DNA of 42,040 nucleotides from positions 1 to 42,040 of the forward strand of contig JAFDDH010000009.1 in assembly GCA_019310975.1 (NCBI GenBank). Reading direction: 5' to 3'. The DNA is from Deltaproteobacteria bacterium. GTDB lineage: Bacteria; Myxococcota_A; UBA9160; UBA4427. Under the pieces are notes generated by a model, which had not been told where the DNA came from, did no database searches, and saw only the letters and a program-made list of their open reading frames with translations. The translations under genes and the position numbers were made by a program. Below, piece by piece: positions 1 through 10,742 of this stretch (positions are counted from its first letter, which is position 1; each line of letters opens with the position of its first letter).

Positions 1-26
1 CCTCTACCTGCGCGCCGCCGAAAGCT

Positions 27-983
27 TTATCGGGGCGCCAGCGCACGGATCGTCTCGCGCAGGTCGCCCGTGTGCAGGATGGCGAGCGCCGGCGTGTCCA
101 CGCCGCTCTCCATGTAGCGGCCGATATGTTCGCGGCAGGCCTCGGGCGATCCGTTGACGATGAGGGCGTCCACCACCTCCTCTGGGATTGCCTCCAGGGC
201 GGCATTGCGATCGCCCTCCTTCCACGCCTTCCACATCCCGGCGAGCTGATCACCCCGCCCCAGCCACTCGTGGAAGGCCGCATAGACGGGCACGTTGAGG
301 TATGCGGCCACCGCGCGCCGACCGATCGCCAGTGCGGTCTCACGATCCGCCACCGGCAGCACGAAGATGCGCGCGACGATCTCCTTGCCCTCGCCGCCGG
401 CGTGCACATGCGGCACGACCTGCTTCACGTCTTCTGCCGAGAGCCAGTTGAGGATGGCACCGTCGCCCTCGCGGCCAGCCAGGCGCAGCATCCCCTCGCG
501 CAGAGCGGCGATCAGAATCGGCGGCTGCTGCTCGACCTTCACCCCCAAACGGAAACCCCGAACGCGGAAGCGGCCGAAGTCCTCGTCCACCTTCTCTCCA
601 GCCAGGGCCTTGCGCAGGGAGCGCACCATGGCCTGCACCTGCTTGTAGGGCTCTTCGAATCGGATCCCGTTCCAGCGCTCGACGATCACGTCCGACGAGG
701 TGCCGATGCCCATGACGAAGCGCCCCGGTGCGGCATCCGCCAGGGAGGCGACGGATTGAGCCATCAGCGCGGGGCCGCGCGTGTAGGCGGGAATGATCGC
801 GATGCCGAGGCGAGCGCTGGGCACCCACGCCGCCGCCAGTGCGAGCGGCGTAAAGCCATCGTGGCCGTTGGCCTCGGAGGACCAGAAGTCCGTGTAGCCG
901 ATATCGGACATCTCCTTGAGCCAGTCCCGATGCTGATGAAGCGGAACCCCCGCCAACGGAATCGTCATGCCGTATCGAGCCAT
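27..983 (-). CDS. LLM class (luciferase-like, probably F420-dependent) oxidoreductase
   Basis: Protein from [37 protein letters not shown] with a luciferase-like TIM-barrel pattern; start taken at the internal Met (983), giving a TGATG overlap with the upstream glnS stop. Confidence 0.88.
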   Translation of the reverse strand: MARYGMTIPLAGVPLHQHRDWLKEMSDIGYTDFWSSEANGHDGFTPLALAAAWVPSARLGIAIIPAYTRGPALMAQSVASLADAAPGRFVMGIGTSSDVIVERWNGIRFEEPYKQVQAMVRSLRKALAGEKVDEDFGRFRVRGFRLGVKVEQQPPILIAALREGMLRLAGREGDGAILNWLSAEDVKQVVPHVHAGGEGKEIVARIFVLPVADRETALAIGRRAVAAYLNVPVYAAFHEWLGRGDQLAGMWKAWKEGDRNAALEAIPEEVVDALIVNGSPEACREHIGRYMESGVDTPALAILHTGDLRETIRALAPR

Positions 984-2680
984 CAGCGCTTCTCCTTCTT
1001 CGCAACCTTCGCCCACGTATCGCGTAGAGTCACCGTGCGATTGAAGACCAGCCGGTGCTCGTCGCTGTCCGGATCTACGCAGAAGTAACCCTGCCGCTCG
1101 AACTGGCAGACGCTACCGGGCACGGCACCCGCCATGCTCGGCTCAACCTTCACTTTCCTCAACACCTCGAGCGAGCTGGGATTCAGGTTATCGGTGAAGT
1201 CCTGGCCGGGCAGGGTGCGAGTCGGGTCCTCGACACTGAAGAGCGTGTCGTAGAGACGCACCTCGGCGTCGATTGCATGGTGGACCGAGACCCAGTGCAG
1301 GGTGCCCTTTACCTTACGGCCATCTGGCGCGTCCCCGCCACGCGTCGCGGGGTCGTAGGTACAGCGAAGCTCCACGACCTCGCCGTCCACGTCCTTCACC
1401 ACTTCGGTGCAGGTCACGAAGTACGCGTAACGAAGCCGTACCTCCCGCCCCGGGGCCAGGCGGAAGAACTTCTTCGGCGGGTCCTCCATGAAGTCGTCAC
1501 GCTCGATATAGAGCTCACGCGAAAAGGGGACCTTGCGAGTACCGGCGGAGTCGTCCTCGGGATTGTTGATCGCGTCGAGCTCGTCGACCTCTCCCTCCGG
1601 CATATTCTCGATCACCAGCTTGAGCGGACGCAGGACCCCCATTACCCGCTTGGCGCGTAGATTCAGATCATGTCGGATGCTGTGCTCGAGTCGTGCCAGC
1701 TCGATCATGTTGTCGCGCTTCGCGACCCCGATGCCCTCGCAGAAGCTTCGGATCGAATCCGGCGTGTAGCCACGGCGGCGCAGACCGCGCAGAGTCGGCA
1801 GGCGCGGGTCATCCCAACCGTCGACGTGACCTTCGTCCACCAGGCGCCGGAGCATTCGCTTGCTCATCACCGTGTACGTGAGGTTCAGGCGTGCGAACTC
1901 GATTTGCCGAGGTGCCGGCTCGAGCCCGAGCTCCTGGATGTACCAATCGTAGAGCGGTCGGTGGTCCTGAAACTCCAGCGTGCAGATCGAGTGCGTAATG
2001 CCTTCGATGGCGTCCGACTGCCCGTGGGCAAAGTCATACATCGGATAGATCGACCAGTCCTCACCGGTTCGGTGGTGGTGGCTCTTCTGGATCCGGTACA
2101 TGATCGGATCGCGCAGAGTGAGGACCGACGAGCTCATATCGATCTTCGCGCGCAGCGTCTTCCTGCCGGCATCGAACTCACCCGCTTTCATGCGCGCAAA
2201 GAGATCGAGATTCTCTTCGACGGAGCGATCGCGAGAGGGGCTGTTTCTGCCGGGCTGCGTCAGGCTGCCGTTGTTGGCACGGATCTCTTCTGCGCTCTGG
2301 TCGTCAACGAAGGCCTTGCCCTTCTCGATCAGCCGAACGGCAAACTCGAAGAGCTGATCGAAGTAGTCCGACGTGAAGTGAATGCGATCACCCCAGTCGT
2401 AGCCCAGCCAGCGAACGTCCTCGACGATCGACTCGACGTGCTGTGTCTCCTCAGTAGTCGGGTTGGTGTCATCGAAGCGCAGATTGCAGATTCCGCCCTC
2501 GTTTTCCTTGGCGATGCCGAAGTTCAGCACGATGGACTTGGCGTGCCCGATATGAAGGCAACCATTGGGCTCCGTCGGAAAGCGTGTCGCCACCTGGCCG
2601 CCATTCTTCTTCTTGGCGACGTCCTCCGCGACGATGGCGCGAATGAAGTCCTTCGGTTTCGTCGAATCGTCCGATGACAC
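983..2680 (-). CDS. glnS: Glutamine--tRNA ligase
   Basis: 565 aa; class I aaRS motifs [13 protein letters not shown] and VMSKRML; GlnRS-type anticodon-binding C-terminus. Confidence 0.97.
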   Translation of the reverse strand: MSSDDSTKPKDFIRAIVAEDVAKKKNGGQVATRFPTEPNGCLHIGHAKSIVLNFGIAKENEGGICNLRFDDTNPTTEETQHVESIVEDVRWLGYDWGDRIHFTSDYFDQLFEFAVRLIEKGKAFVDDQSAEEIRANNGSLTQPGRNSPSRDRSVEENLDLFARMKAGEFDAGRKTLRAKIDMSSSVLTLRDPIMYRIQKSHHHRTGEDWSIYPMYDFAHGQSDAIEGITHSICTLEFQDHRPLYDWYIQELGLEPAPRQIEFARLNLTYTVMSKRMLRRLVDEGHVDGWDDPRLPTLRGLRRRGYTPDSIRSFCEGIGVAKRDNMIELARLEHSIRHDLNLRAKRVMGVLRPLKLVIENMPEGEVDELDAINNPEDDSAGTRKVPFSRELYIERDDFMEDPPKKFFRLAPGREVRLRYAYFVTCTEVVKDVDGEVVELRCTYDPATRGGDAPDGRKVKGTLHWVSVHHAIDAEVRLYDTLFSVEDPTRTLPGQDFTDNLNPSSLEVLRKVKVEPSMAGAVPGSVCQFERQGYFCVDPDSDEHRLVFNRTVTLRDTWAKVAKKEKR

Positions 2681-2699
2681 GGTGCGGCAATCTCTCTAA

Positions 2700-3668
2700 T
2701 CAGGGGATGAGCAGGACTCGGCCAAAGGCCTGGCGGCTCTCGATGTAGGCGTGCGCCTCGGCGGCCTCGGCCAGGGGATAGGTGCGATCAATCACGATCT
2801 GCAGATCGCCTGCGAGCACGCGATCGAGGTGGCGCTGGATCATGGGCCTGACGCGGCTCGGGTTGAAGAAGACCTCCGCCCCCAGGAAGACGCCCGTCAA
2901 CCGCTTGTTGTTGGCGCGCAGCCCGGAGACGTCCGGCACTACGCTACCTCGCCCAGCGTCGCCCACCGTGATGATGCGACCGCGATAGGCCGCGCACTCG
3001 ACACTTTGCTCCAGGGTGCGTCCGCCTACGGAGTCGACCACGAGGTCGGGACCGCGGCCTCCAGTCAGCGCCCGCGCCTCGGCGACGAAGTCGCTCTTCG
3101 TATAGTCGATGCCATGGTCCATCCCGAAGGATTCGAGACGGGCAAGGCGCTCCTTGCTCGAGGCGGTGGCGAGCACGGTCGCACCCGCCTGCTTGGCCAG
3201 CTGGATGGCCGCGAGGCCGACACCGCCGGCACCGGCGTGTACGAGCACGGTCTCGCCGGCCTGCAAGTCGCCAAACTCGAAGAGACAGTCATCTGCCGTG
3301 CCCACCGGGATGGGGACACACGCGGCGCGCTCGACGTCGAGTCCCTCCGGCAAGGTCCAGGTCGTGGCGGCCGGCACGGCGCGTCGCTGCGCATGCGATC
3401 CGTGAAAGCCGATGCAGACGACCGACTCTCCAACCTGGCGATCGCGTGCGTCGGGTCCGACCTCGCTGACCACGCCCGCACATTGGTAGCCGACGACGTG
3501 CGGTTTTCCCGCCATCTCGCCAGCCAGCCGATTCAACGTGTCGCCGCCCTCGATGCTCACGGCCTTCACGTCAATCACCACGCCATCCCGGGCACAGACG
3601 GGCTCGTCGACCTCCTCGTAGCGAAAGACGTCGGGCGAACCGGTCTCGTAGTAGACTGCTGCCTTCAT
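2700..3668 (-). CDS. Zinc-type alcohol dehydrogenase/quinone oxidoreductase family protein (MDR superfamily)
   Basis: MKAAVYYETGSPDVFRYEEV... with AGAGGVGLAAIQLAKQAGATVLATASS nucleotide-binding motif; start reassigned to internal ATG at 3668. Confidence 0.92.
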   Translation of the reverse strand: MKAAVYYETGSPDVFRYEEVDEPVCARDGVVIDVKAVSIEGGDTLNRLAGEMAGKPHVVGYQCAGVVSEVGPDARDRQVGESVVCIGFHGSHAQRRAVPAATTWTLPEGLDVERAACVPIPVGTADDCLFEFGDLQAGETVLVHAGAGGVGLAAIQLAKQAGATVLATASSKERLARLESFGMDHGIDYTKSDFVAEARALTGGRGPDLVVDSVGGRTLEQSVECAAYRGRIITVGDAGRGSVVPDVSGLRANNKRLTGVFLGAEVFFNPSRVRPMIQRHLDRVLAGDLQIVIDRTYPLAEAAEAHAYIESRQAFGRVLLIP

Positions 3669-3713
3669 GGCTGCCGAGCGTAGCATCCCGCCCTCTCCAA
3701 ACGGGAGACCAGT

Positions 3714-4406
3714 GTGATCGAGCTCTACAGCTTCCCGACGCCGAACGGCCAGAAGATCAGTATCGCCCTCGAGGAGCTGGGCCTCGCCTACACGATCGTG
3801 CCCATCAACATTGCCCGCAACGACCAGCTCTGGCCCGAGTTCCTGGCCATCAGCCCCAACAACCGGATTCCCGCCATCGTCGATCTGGACCCGGTCGATG
3901 GCAACGCGCCGCTGCCCGTCTTCGAATCCGGCGCGATTCTCCTCTATCTGGCGCGCAAGACCGGCCGACTGGTGCCCAGCGAGCCACGCCGCGAGGCCAA
4001 GGTACTCGAGTGGCTGATGTGGCAGATGGCGGGCTTCGGTCCAATGTTGGGTCAGCTCGGCCACTTTCGCGCCTTCGCACCCGAGCGCATCGAGTACGCG
4101 ACGGCCCGCTACGCCGACGAGGCCGATCGGCTCTATCGCGTGCTCGACCACCGGCTGGCGGGCCGCGAGTGGGTGGCCGACACGTACTCGATCGCCGACA
4201 TCGCCATTGCACCGTGGGTCCACTTCCGTGCTGTGCATCAGATCGAGCTCTCCAGCTATCCCGAGGTGGAGCGCTGGTACGCGGCCTTTGGCGCGCGCCC
4301 GGCCGTGGTGCGTGGGCTGGCGGCGGGTCACGACGTCTGGGGAGATTCGCCACTCAGCGAATCAGAGCGCGCCGAGCTCTTTCTGCGCGGGCAGCCAGGC
4401 GACTAG
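3714..4406 (+). CDS. Glutathione S-transferase family protein
   Basis: MIELYSFPTPNGQKISIALEELGLAY...; N-terminal thioredoxin-like fold and C-terminal GST helices (ADIAIAPWV); GTG start. Confidence 0.93.
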   Translation: MIELYSFPTPNGQKISIALEELGLAYTIVPINIARNDQLWPEFLAISPNNRIPAIVDLDPVDGNAPLPVFESGAILLYLARKTGRLVPSEPRREAKVLEWLMWQMAGFGPMLGQLGHFRAFAPERIEYATARYADEADRLYRVLDHRLAGREWVADTYSIADIAIAPWVHFRAVHQIELSSYPEVERWYAAFGARPAVVRGLAAGHDVWGDSPLSESERAELFLRGQPGD

Positions 4407-4488
4407 ACCGGGTCGTCATCGGAGGCTTTCTCGGCCATAGTTTCAGCACCTCGCTCCCACCCATGGCTGCGAGGCGAAGGAGGAGTCC

Positions 4489-4932
4489 ATGCCGACGTTT
4501 GCCGATGTGCCCTGGATCGCGGAGCACATCAAGCTCTACCAGACCGATCCCGAGAAGGCGCATATGTGGGACTCCAGCGTGGCCGGGGGCCCCGGACCGC
4601 TTCCGACCCTGCTGCTGACGACGATTGGACGCAAATCGGGCAAGCCTCGTCCGATCCCGCTGATCTATCAAGAGGTCGAAGCAGGCTACTCGGTCATCGC
4701 GTCGAAGGGTGGAATGCCCAGCCACCCGCTGTGGTACGAGAATCTCCTGGTGACCCCTGACTGTCGGCTCCAGGTCGGGGCCCAGTCGCTCTTGGCGCGC
4801 GCACGCACGGTCGAGGGCGAAGAACGAGAGAAGATCTGGAGGCATATGGCCGAGCTCTACCCCCCCTACGACGACTACCAGGCGCGAGCGGGCCGAACGA
4901 TCCCGGTCGTCTTTCTGGAGCCCATCGGCTGA
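4489..4932 (+). CDS. Nitroreductase/deazaflavin-dependent oxidoreductase (DDN-like)
   Basis: 147 aa with LLLTTIGRKSGKPRPIPLIY, characteristic of the DDN/F420-binding split-barrel family; aaggaggag RBS just upstream. Confidence 0.88.
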   Translation: MPTFADVPWIAEHIKLYQTDPEKAHMWDSSVAGGPGPLPTLLLTTIGRKSGKPRPIPLIYQEVEAGYSVIASKGGMPSHPLWYENLLVTPDCRLQVGAQSLLARARTVEGEEREKIWRHMAELYPPYDDYQARAGRTIPVVFLEPIG

Positions 4933-5002
4933 GGATCCGAACGGGTCGGCGTCCAGCCGGGGATGGACATTCGCCGCATTCTTCAAGACCGGCCGGGCCG
5001 CT

Positions 5003-6343
5003 TCAGATCTCGAGCCCGTGCTCGCGAATGACCCGCGCGTACCAGCGCGCAGAGTCTTTCAGGGTCCGCGTCTGCGTGACGAAGTCGACGTAGATCAGAC
5101 CGAAGCGTTTCTCGTAGCCCTCCGCCCACTCGAAGTTGTCGAGCAGACTCCACGCGTGGTAGCCCTCGACCTGCGCTCCCTCTTCCACCGCCCGAGCCAA
5201 TGCCGCGATATAGCCCTCCAGGTACTCGACGCGCCGCCCGTCCTGCACACGACCGTTGGCATCTGGCGCATCGTCGTACGCGCAGCCATTCTCGGTCACC
5301 TCGATGGACGGACCGTCGTAGTCGCGATGGATGCGCATGACCATATCGTGCAGCGCGTCCGGCCAGACTTCCCAGCCCATATCGGTCAACGGGCCGATGG
5401 CCTCTCCGCCAGGCATGGCGCCGATCGGGGTGTCGTCACGGTGCTCGACCCGGGTGCGCGAGTAGAGATTGATGCCGATCCAGTCGAGCGGTGCCCGGCA
5501 GCGCTCCATATCGTCGGGCCGGATCCCCATTGCTTCCTCGGGCAGCCCCCCCACGAAGGCGTCGGGGTAGCGGCCAAGAAGTGCCGGCTCCAGGAAGAAG
5601 ACGTTGGCGAAGCGGTGGTAGCGCTCCGCCGCCTCGAGATCCTCCTGCTCGTCTCGTGCCGGCTCGCAGGCGCTCATGCTGAATGCCGTGCCGATCTGCA
5701 GGTCTGGCCGCACGCTCTTGATGGCACGGAAGGCGTCGCCCTGGGCCATACAGACGGTGTGGCTGGCGCGGGCAAAGGCCTCGAATGAGCGGATGCCCGG
5801 CGCGTGGGTGCCGAGCAGGTGACCGAGCAATGTGAAGATCCATGGCTCATTGAAGATCGCGATGCGCTCCACCCGATCTCCGAGCACGGCCGCGCAGCGC
5901 TCCGCGTACTCGGCGAAGTAGCCTGCGAGGTCGCGCTCCGGCCAGCCGCCCGCATCCTGCAACGCCTGGGGTAGATCCCAGTGATAGAGAGTCGGCAGCG
6001 GCCGGATCCCCGCCTCGAGCAATGTATCGACCAATCGCTGATAGAAGTCCATTCCCTTGCCGTTTACTGGCCCACGCCCCTCGGGCTGGATGCGCGGCCA
6101 TGCGATCGAGAAGCGGTAGGAGGTGAGCCCGATCTCGCGCATCAGGTCGACGTCCTCCTGCATGCGGTCGTAGTGGTCACAGGCGACGTCGGCGTTGGCA
6201 CCTCCCACGGTACGGCCCGCCGTGTGCGAGAAGCGGTCCCAGATCGACTCGCCCTTGCCGTCCGCCCGCCAGGCCCCCTCGATTTGATGGGAGGACGTGG
6301 CGACACCCCAGTGAAATCCGTCAGGAAATGTGAATCGGGCCAT
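5003..6343 (-). CDS. GH1 family beta-glucosidase
   Basis: 446 aa; FPDGFHWGVATSSHQIEGAW, acid/base motif FNEPW, nucleophile motif TENG. Confidence 0.97.
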   Translation of the reverse strand: MARFTFPDGFHWGVATSSHQIEGAWRADGKGESIWDRFSHTAGRTVGGANADVACDHYDRMQEDVDLMREIGLTSYRFSIAWPRIQPEGRGPVNGKGMDFYQRLVDTLLEAGIRPLPTLYHWDLPQALQDAGGWPERDLAGYFAEYAERCAAVLGDRVERIAIFNEPWIFTLLGHLLGTHAPGIRSFEAFARASHTVCMAQGDAFRAIKSVRPDLQIGTAFSMSACEPARDEQEDLEAAERYHRFANVFFLEPALLGRYPDAFVGGLPEEAMGIRPDDMERCRAPLDWIGINLYSRTRVEHRDDTPIGAMPGGEAIGPLTDMGWEVWPDALHDMVMRIHRDYDGPSIEVTENGCAYDDAPDANGRVQDGRRVEYLEGYIAALARAVEEGAQVEGYHAWSLLDNFEWAEGYEKRFGLIYVDFVTQTRTLKDSARWYARVIREHGLEI

Positions 6344-6414
6344 ACTGCTATATTCTCACCTTTCCCATCGGTCTGCGACGGCGAGAGCGACCCCCTGCCT
6401 CGGAGGACCCGCTT

Positions 6415-6444
6415 CCTCAGACGAATAGACCTCAGACGAATAGA
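6415..6444. repeat. 15-bp tandem duplication (cctcagacgaataga x2) in the intergenic region upstream of lysA
   Basis: Two directly adjacent identical 15-mers read from the sequence. Confidence 0.8.
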
Positions 6445-6459
6445 CGATGCCCAACCCAG

Positions 6460-7710
6460 ATGACTTTTCCGACCCAAGATCAGATCCGCGCCCTGCAGGC
6501 CGAGTTCGGCACGCCGCTCTACGTCTATGATCAGAGCAGCCTCGAACGCGCCGCAGGCGAGGTCCTCGGCTTCCCGAACGCCTACGGGCTGACTGCGCGT
6601 TATGCGATGAAGGCGCTCTCGACCGGCGCGATCATCCGTGTGCTCGCACAAGCCGGCCTGCACATCGACGCCAGCAGCGGCTACGAGGCTGAGCGTGCGA
6701 TTCGCGCCGGTGTGGCCCCGGAGCGCATCCAGATCACCGCGCAGCAGCTGCCGGCCGACCTGAAGGGCCTCGTCGAGCGTGGCGTCGGCTTCAATGCCTG
6801 CTCGCTGCGCCAGCTGCAGGCGTTCGGTCAGATCTTCCCAGGGCGCGAGATCTCGGTGCGCATCAATCCCGGCCTCGGTTCCGGCCACAACAATCGCACG
6901 AACGTGGGCGGCCCGTCCTCCTCCTTCGGTATCTGGCACGAGCACCTCGACGAAGTGCTCGCCCTGCAGCGCGAGTTCGACCTCCGGCTCACCGGCATGC
7001 ACACCCATATCGGCTCGGGGAGCGATCCCGTCGTATGGGAGCGCTGTGCGCGCATGAGCCTGGACATCGCGGCGCAGCTGCCGGGCGTGCAGCGCCTGAG
7101 TCTCGGCGGCGGTTTCAAGGTGGCGCGCGCGGAGGGCGAAACGCCGACGGATCTGCAGGCCATCGGTCGGGCGCTCCTGCCCGACTTCGAGGCCTTCACG
7201 GACGCCCACGGCCGCGAGCTGCACCTCGAGATCGAGCCCGGCACCTATCTGGTCGCGAACGCGGGCTGGATCGTTGCCAGTGTGATCGACGTCGTCGATA
7301 CCGGCGCCAATGGCTACCGCTTCATCAAGACCGACACCGGCATGACGGAGCTGCTGCGCCCCAACCTCTACGGCGCGCAGCATCCGATCGAGATCGTGCC
7401 GGCCGACGGAGACGAGAACCGCGAGATCAGCGACTACCTGGTAGCGGGCCATTGCTGTGAGAGCGGCGACGTAATTACGCCGCGGCCCGGCGATCCCGAG
7501 GGCCTGCTGCCGCGCGAGCTGGCTGCGCCGCAGGTGGGCGATGCACTGGTGATCGGTGGTGCCGGCGCCTATTGCTCCAGCCTGGCCGGGAAGAACTACA
7601 ACAGCTTCCCCGAGGCGGCCGAGGTGCTGATCTCACGCGACGGCACGCCGCGCCTGGTGCGCCGGCGGCAGACGTTGGATCAGATGCTCGCAAACGAGGT
7701 GCTGGATTGA
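6460..7710 (+). CDS. lysA: Diaminopimelate decarboxylase-like PLP enzyme
   Basis: 416 aa; FGTPLYVYDQ, YAMKAL, HTHIGSGSD, LSLGGGFK, GAGAYCSSL: fold-type III PLP decarboxylase motifs. Confidence 0.88.
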   Translation: MTFPTQDQIRALQAEFGTPLYVYDQSSLERAAGEVLGFPNAYGLTARYAMKALSTGAIIRVLAQAGLHIDASSGYEAERAIRAGVAPERIQITAQQLPADLKGLVERGVGFNACSLRQLQAFGQIFPGREISVRINPGLGSGHNNRTNVGGPSSSFGIWHEHLDEVLALQREFDLRLTGMHTHIGSGSDPVVWERCARMSLDIAAQLPGVQRLSLGGGFKVARAEGETPTDLQAIGRALLPDFEAFTDAHGRELHLEIEPGTYLVANAGWIVASVIDVVDTGANGYRFIKTDTGMTELLRPNLYGAQHPIEIVPADGDENREISDYLVAGHCCESGDVITPRPGDPEGLLPRELAAPQVGDALVIGGAGAYCSSLAGKNYNSFPEAAEVLISRDGTPRLVRRRQTLDQMLANEVLD

Positions 7711-7780
7711 GCCGATGCGTGCGAGCGTGGCCGCCTGCGCGACGGCCGTGGCATGTGATGGTTCCGTCGCCCAGCCCCGC

Positions 7781-8656
7781 TCAGCCCGCTCCGCCCTGCT
7801 CGGCGCCACCTCGGCTCGCCTGCTTGGCCTCGAGGATGAGCCGCTCATAGACACGACCGACGCCGGAACAGAGCACCCGCAGCGCACCGAGACTCGTATC
7901 GGAGAGCGCCTCGAGCCCGTTGTCGACGTAGAGCAGGTTGACGACGCGTCGGCCAATCGCGATCGGCAACACCGCGATCTCCTTCGCACCCTCGCGCCCC
8001 ATGGCGCGCAGCAATCGCTGGTCAACCGGTTGTGGCGGCGGCTGGCCACGCACCATGCGGCCGGCCTCGAGGGGCGCCGACAACATGGACTCGGCATCGG
8101 CCGGCACCATGATGCCCTCGAGGCGCTCCTCGAGTCCCTGGCCCGCACCGCGCAACCCGGCGATCAGCCCGCGGCTATAGACGAAGAGAGCGGCTACGCG
8201 CGCGTAATGGAGTGCAATACGCAGGGTGAGCTCGGAGACTTCGCTGCGGTCCTTGGCAGCCAAGAGCATCCGTTCGAGCACAGCCACCTCGGCGGCGTCC
8301 GCGGGAGGACGGCTGGCCTCTAGGGCTTCGCGCGACTGGGTGGGCAGCTCGGTCGCAATCTCCTCGAGGAGGAGCTCGTCCTCCTCGGGCATTCCAGCGG
8401 GCGCTCCCGACGCCGGCTCGGCAGCCCGCGCGAGCCGCCCCGCCTCGCGGTCGTCGCGGGCCATCGCGAGGCGGTCGTGAATCTGCGAGAAGGTGACGTT
8501 GTCGATCAGCTCTTCATCGTCCGTGAGTGTCTCGATGCCAAATTCTTCGCGCGTGGCCCTGGCCTCGGCGCGTCGGCGATCGTCCTCACCCTCGTCGCTG
8601 GCCTCGTTCTTCTTGGTCAGCTCGATCGCCATTCGCCCTACCCGTCGCGCGCTCAT
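7781..8656 (-). CDS. GAF-like-domain regulatory protein (hypothetical)
   Basis: Acidic N-terminus, then a GAF-like region (LTLRIALHYARVAALFVYSRG...LRAMGREGAKEIAVLPIAIGRRVVNLLYVDNG); start ambiguous (8656 or 8632). Confidence 0.6.
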   Translation of the reverse strand: MSARRVGRMAIELTKKNEASDEGEDDRRRAEARATREEFGIETLTDDEELIDNVTFSQIHDRLAMARDDREAGRLARAAEPASGAPAGMPEEDELLLEEIATELPTQSREALEASRPPADAAEVAVLERMLLAAKDRSEVSELTLRIALHYARVAALFVYSRGLIAGLRGAGQGLEERLEGIMVPADAESMLSAPLEAGRMVRGQPPPQPVDQRLLRAMGREGAKEIAVLPIAIGRRVVNLLYVDNGLEALSDTSLGALRVLCSGVGRVYERLILEAKQASRGGAEQGGAG

Positions 8657-8769
8657 GCGATGTGAGTGATGTGGGTGATGAGAGTAATGATGCGCCGGGG
8701 ACGGCCCCCGCCGCCTCACCGAACTCTTCCAATCGGTGTGGACGAGCGTGGACTTGAAGGGGCCGACTT

Positions 8770-9528
8770 TCACCGCGGCGGCAAGTCTCCACCGACAACG
8801 GAGCCAGCGATGATCATCTCGAGCACGCGCTCGCGGCTGAGTGCCTCGCGGGGACCGTGGCCCACCAGACGGCCGTTCTTGAGCACGGCGATGCGATCTG
8901 AGAGGTCGAAGACGTCGTGCAGATCGTGGCTCACCAAGAGGATCGCGATCCCCTCGCCCTTGAGGCGCTCGATCTGTTCGGCCACCTGCCCCGTCTCCTG
9001 CGGACCGAGCGCCGCTGTGGGCTCGTCCATGATCAGTACGCGCGCCTCGAAGAGAAGGGCGCGCGCGATGGCCACGGATTGGCGCTGCCCACCGGAGAGC
9101 TGTCCGACGGGCCGGTGGAGATCGCTCAGCGCTGGGTTGAGGCGCTCGAGCACGTCGCGCGTGGCACGCTCCATGGCGGCCTCGTCGAGACGACCGAAGC
9201 GCGTCGTGCGCTCGCGCCCGAGGAATACGTTGGCGGGCACGGGTAGGTTGTCGGCCAGGGCCAGATCCTGGTAGATGGTCTCGATTCCGAGACGGCGTGC
9301 ATCGCGCGGGGTCCGGATCGAAACCGGTTGATCGTCGATTCGAATCTCGCCACGATCGCAGGGATCCGCGCCTGAGAGCATCTTCACCAGCGTCGATTTG
9401 CCGGCGCCGTTGTGGCCGAGCAGCCCGAGCACCTCACCCGCCGTGAGCTCGAGGTTCACTGCGTCCACGGCGACGACACCGCCGAAGGCCTTGGAAACAC
9501 CACACAGAGCCACCCTTGCGGCCGTCAC
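8770..9528 (-). CDS. xylG: Sugar ABC transporter ATP-binding protein (XylG-like, single nucleotide-binding domain)
   Basis: Walker [10 protein letters not shown], signature LSGGQRQ, Walker B VLIMDEP; GTG start at 9528 overlapping the permease stop (GTGA). Confidence 0.9.
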   Translation of the reverse strand: MTAARVALCGVSKAFGGVVAVDAVNLELTAGEVLGLLGHNGAGKSTLVKMLSGADPCDRGEIRIDDQPVSIRTPRDARRLGIETIYQDLALADNLPVPANVFLGRERTTRFGRLDEAAMERATRDVLERLNPALSDLHRPVGQLSGGQRQSVAIARALLFEARVLIMDEPTAALGPQETGQVAEQIERLKGEGIAILLVSHDLHDVFDLSDRIAVLKNGRLVGHGPREALSRERVLEMIIAGSVVGGDLPPR

Positions 9529-10742
9529 AGGGCATCTCCTCGGCGAGTCCAAACCGTATCGAGCCATACTGCCAGCACCAGCACCGCACCGATGCCCACC
9601 TGTCGAACCGCGCTCGAGATACCGAGCAGCACCATGCCATTCTCGAGGCTCTGCATCACCACCGCCCCGAGCACGGCGCCCGCGACGCTGCCGACACCCC
9701 CTGCGAGGCTGGTCCCGCCGATCACGGCCGCGGCGATCACCGCCAGCTCCGAGAGTGTCCCCATCGAATTCGTGCCGGCACCCAGTCGCGCACTGGTGAG
9801 CACACCCGCGATGCCCGCGAGCAGACCCATTGCGGTGAAGACCACCAGCGTGACCCGCCGCAGATCGATGCCCGCGCGTGCGGCCGCCGTCGGGCTGCCG
9901 CCCATCGCATAGACGTGTCGGCCGAAGCGCGTGGCGCGCGAGACCACGTGCATCGACGACCCGACGGCAATCAGCACCAGCACGGGAATCGGAAGGCCTC
10001 GCCCGACATCGCTGCGCGGCAGGGTGTGGGCGTTCATGACGGCCACGAACGCGAGTACACCCAGCACGGGCAGCCCCACCCGAATCGCCTCGGCCCAGAG
10101 CGGCGGAACCGTGACACCGTGGCGCCTGCGTTCGGCGCGCGTGCGCAATGTCAGCAGGGCGATCACGATGATCGCGACGCCGGCCAGCGCCCAGCTCGGC
10201 CCCACGCCGATGGAGCCCTCGATACCGCCGCCCAGGCGCTCGAATCCCGGGTCCAGGGGAGCCACTGTGCGGCCGTCGGTGAGCAGATAAGCGCTGCCGC
10301 GAAAGATCATCAGCCCACCGAGTGTAACCACGAAGGCGGGCACGCCGCGGTAGGCGATCCACCAGCCCTGTGCGGCACCGATCAGCCCGCCGCATGCGAG
10401 GGCAATCAGCGACGCAGAGGGCCAGCTGAGGCGGCTTCCAGCGAGCAGCCCATCGACCTGCAGAAGGGCAGCCAGCATGCCCGCGAAGCCGAGCAGCGAT
10501 CCCACCGAGAGATCGATGTGGCGGCTCACGATCACCAGCACCATCCCGCAGGCCATGACTCCGACGACGCTGCTCTGCACGGCGAGGTTGTAGAGATTGC
10601 GGGGCGTGAGAAAGACACCGTCGCTGGCGCGATTGAATGCGAGCGCGATCAACGCCAGAGCGCTCAGCATGCCCAGCAACCGGACGTCGATCTCGATGCG
10701 GCGCAGAACGCGCCCCACGAGCGAAGGCGTGGCGCTACTCAC
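9525..10742 (-). CDS. xylH: Sugar ABC transporter permease (XylH-like)
   Basis: 405 aa multi-TM protein with [21 protein letters not shown], characteristic of BPD_transp_2/XylH permeases; ATGA overlap with xylF. Confidence 0.93.
   Translation of the reverse strand: MSSATPSLVGRVLRRIEIDVRLLGMLSALALIALAFNRASDGVFLTPRNLYNLAVQSSVVGVMACGMVLVIVSRHIDLSVGSLLGFAGMLAALLQVDGLLAGSRLSWPSASLIALACGGLIGAAQGWWIAYRGVPAFVVTLGGLMIFRGSAYLLTDGRTVAPLDPGFERLGGGIEGSIGVGPSWALAGVAIIVIALLTLRTRAERRRHGVTVPPLWAEAIRVGLPVLGVLAFVAVMNAHTLPRSDVGRGLPIPVLVLIAVGSSMHVVSRATRFGRHVYAMGGSPTAAARAGIDLRRVTLVVFTAMGLLAGIAGVLTSARLGAGTNSMGTLSELAVIAAAVIGGTSLAGGVGSVAGAVLGAVVMQSLENGMVLLGISSAVRQVGIGAVLVLAVWLDTVWTRRGDAL

Noticed and set aside
8658-8693. 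Repetitive tgagtgatgtgggtgatgagagtaatgatg tract upstream of the GAF-like gene
   Set aside because: Imperfect and very short; better explained as leader sequence than as a defined repeat element.
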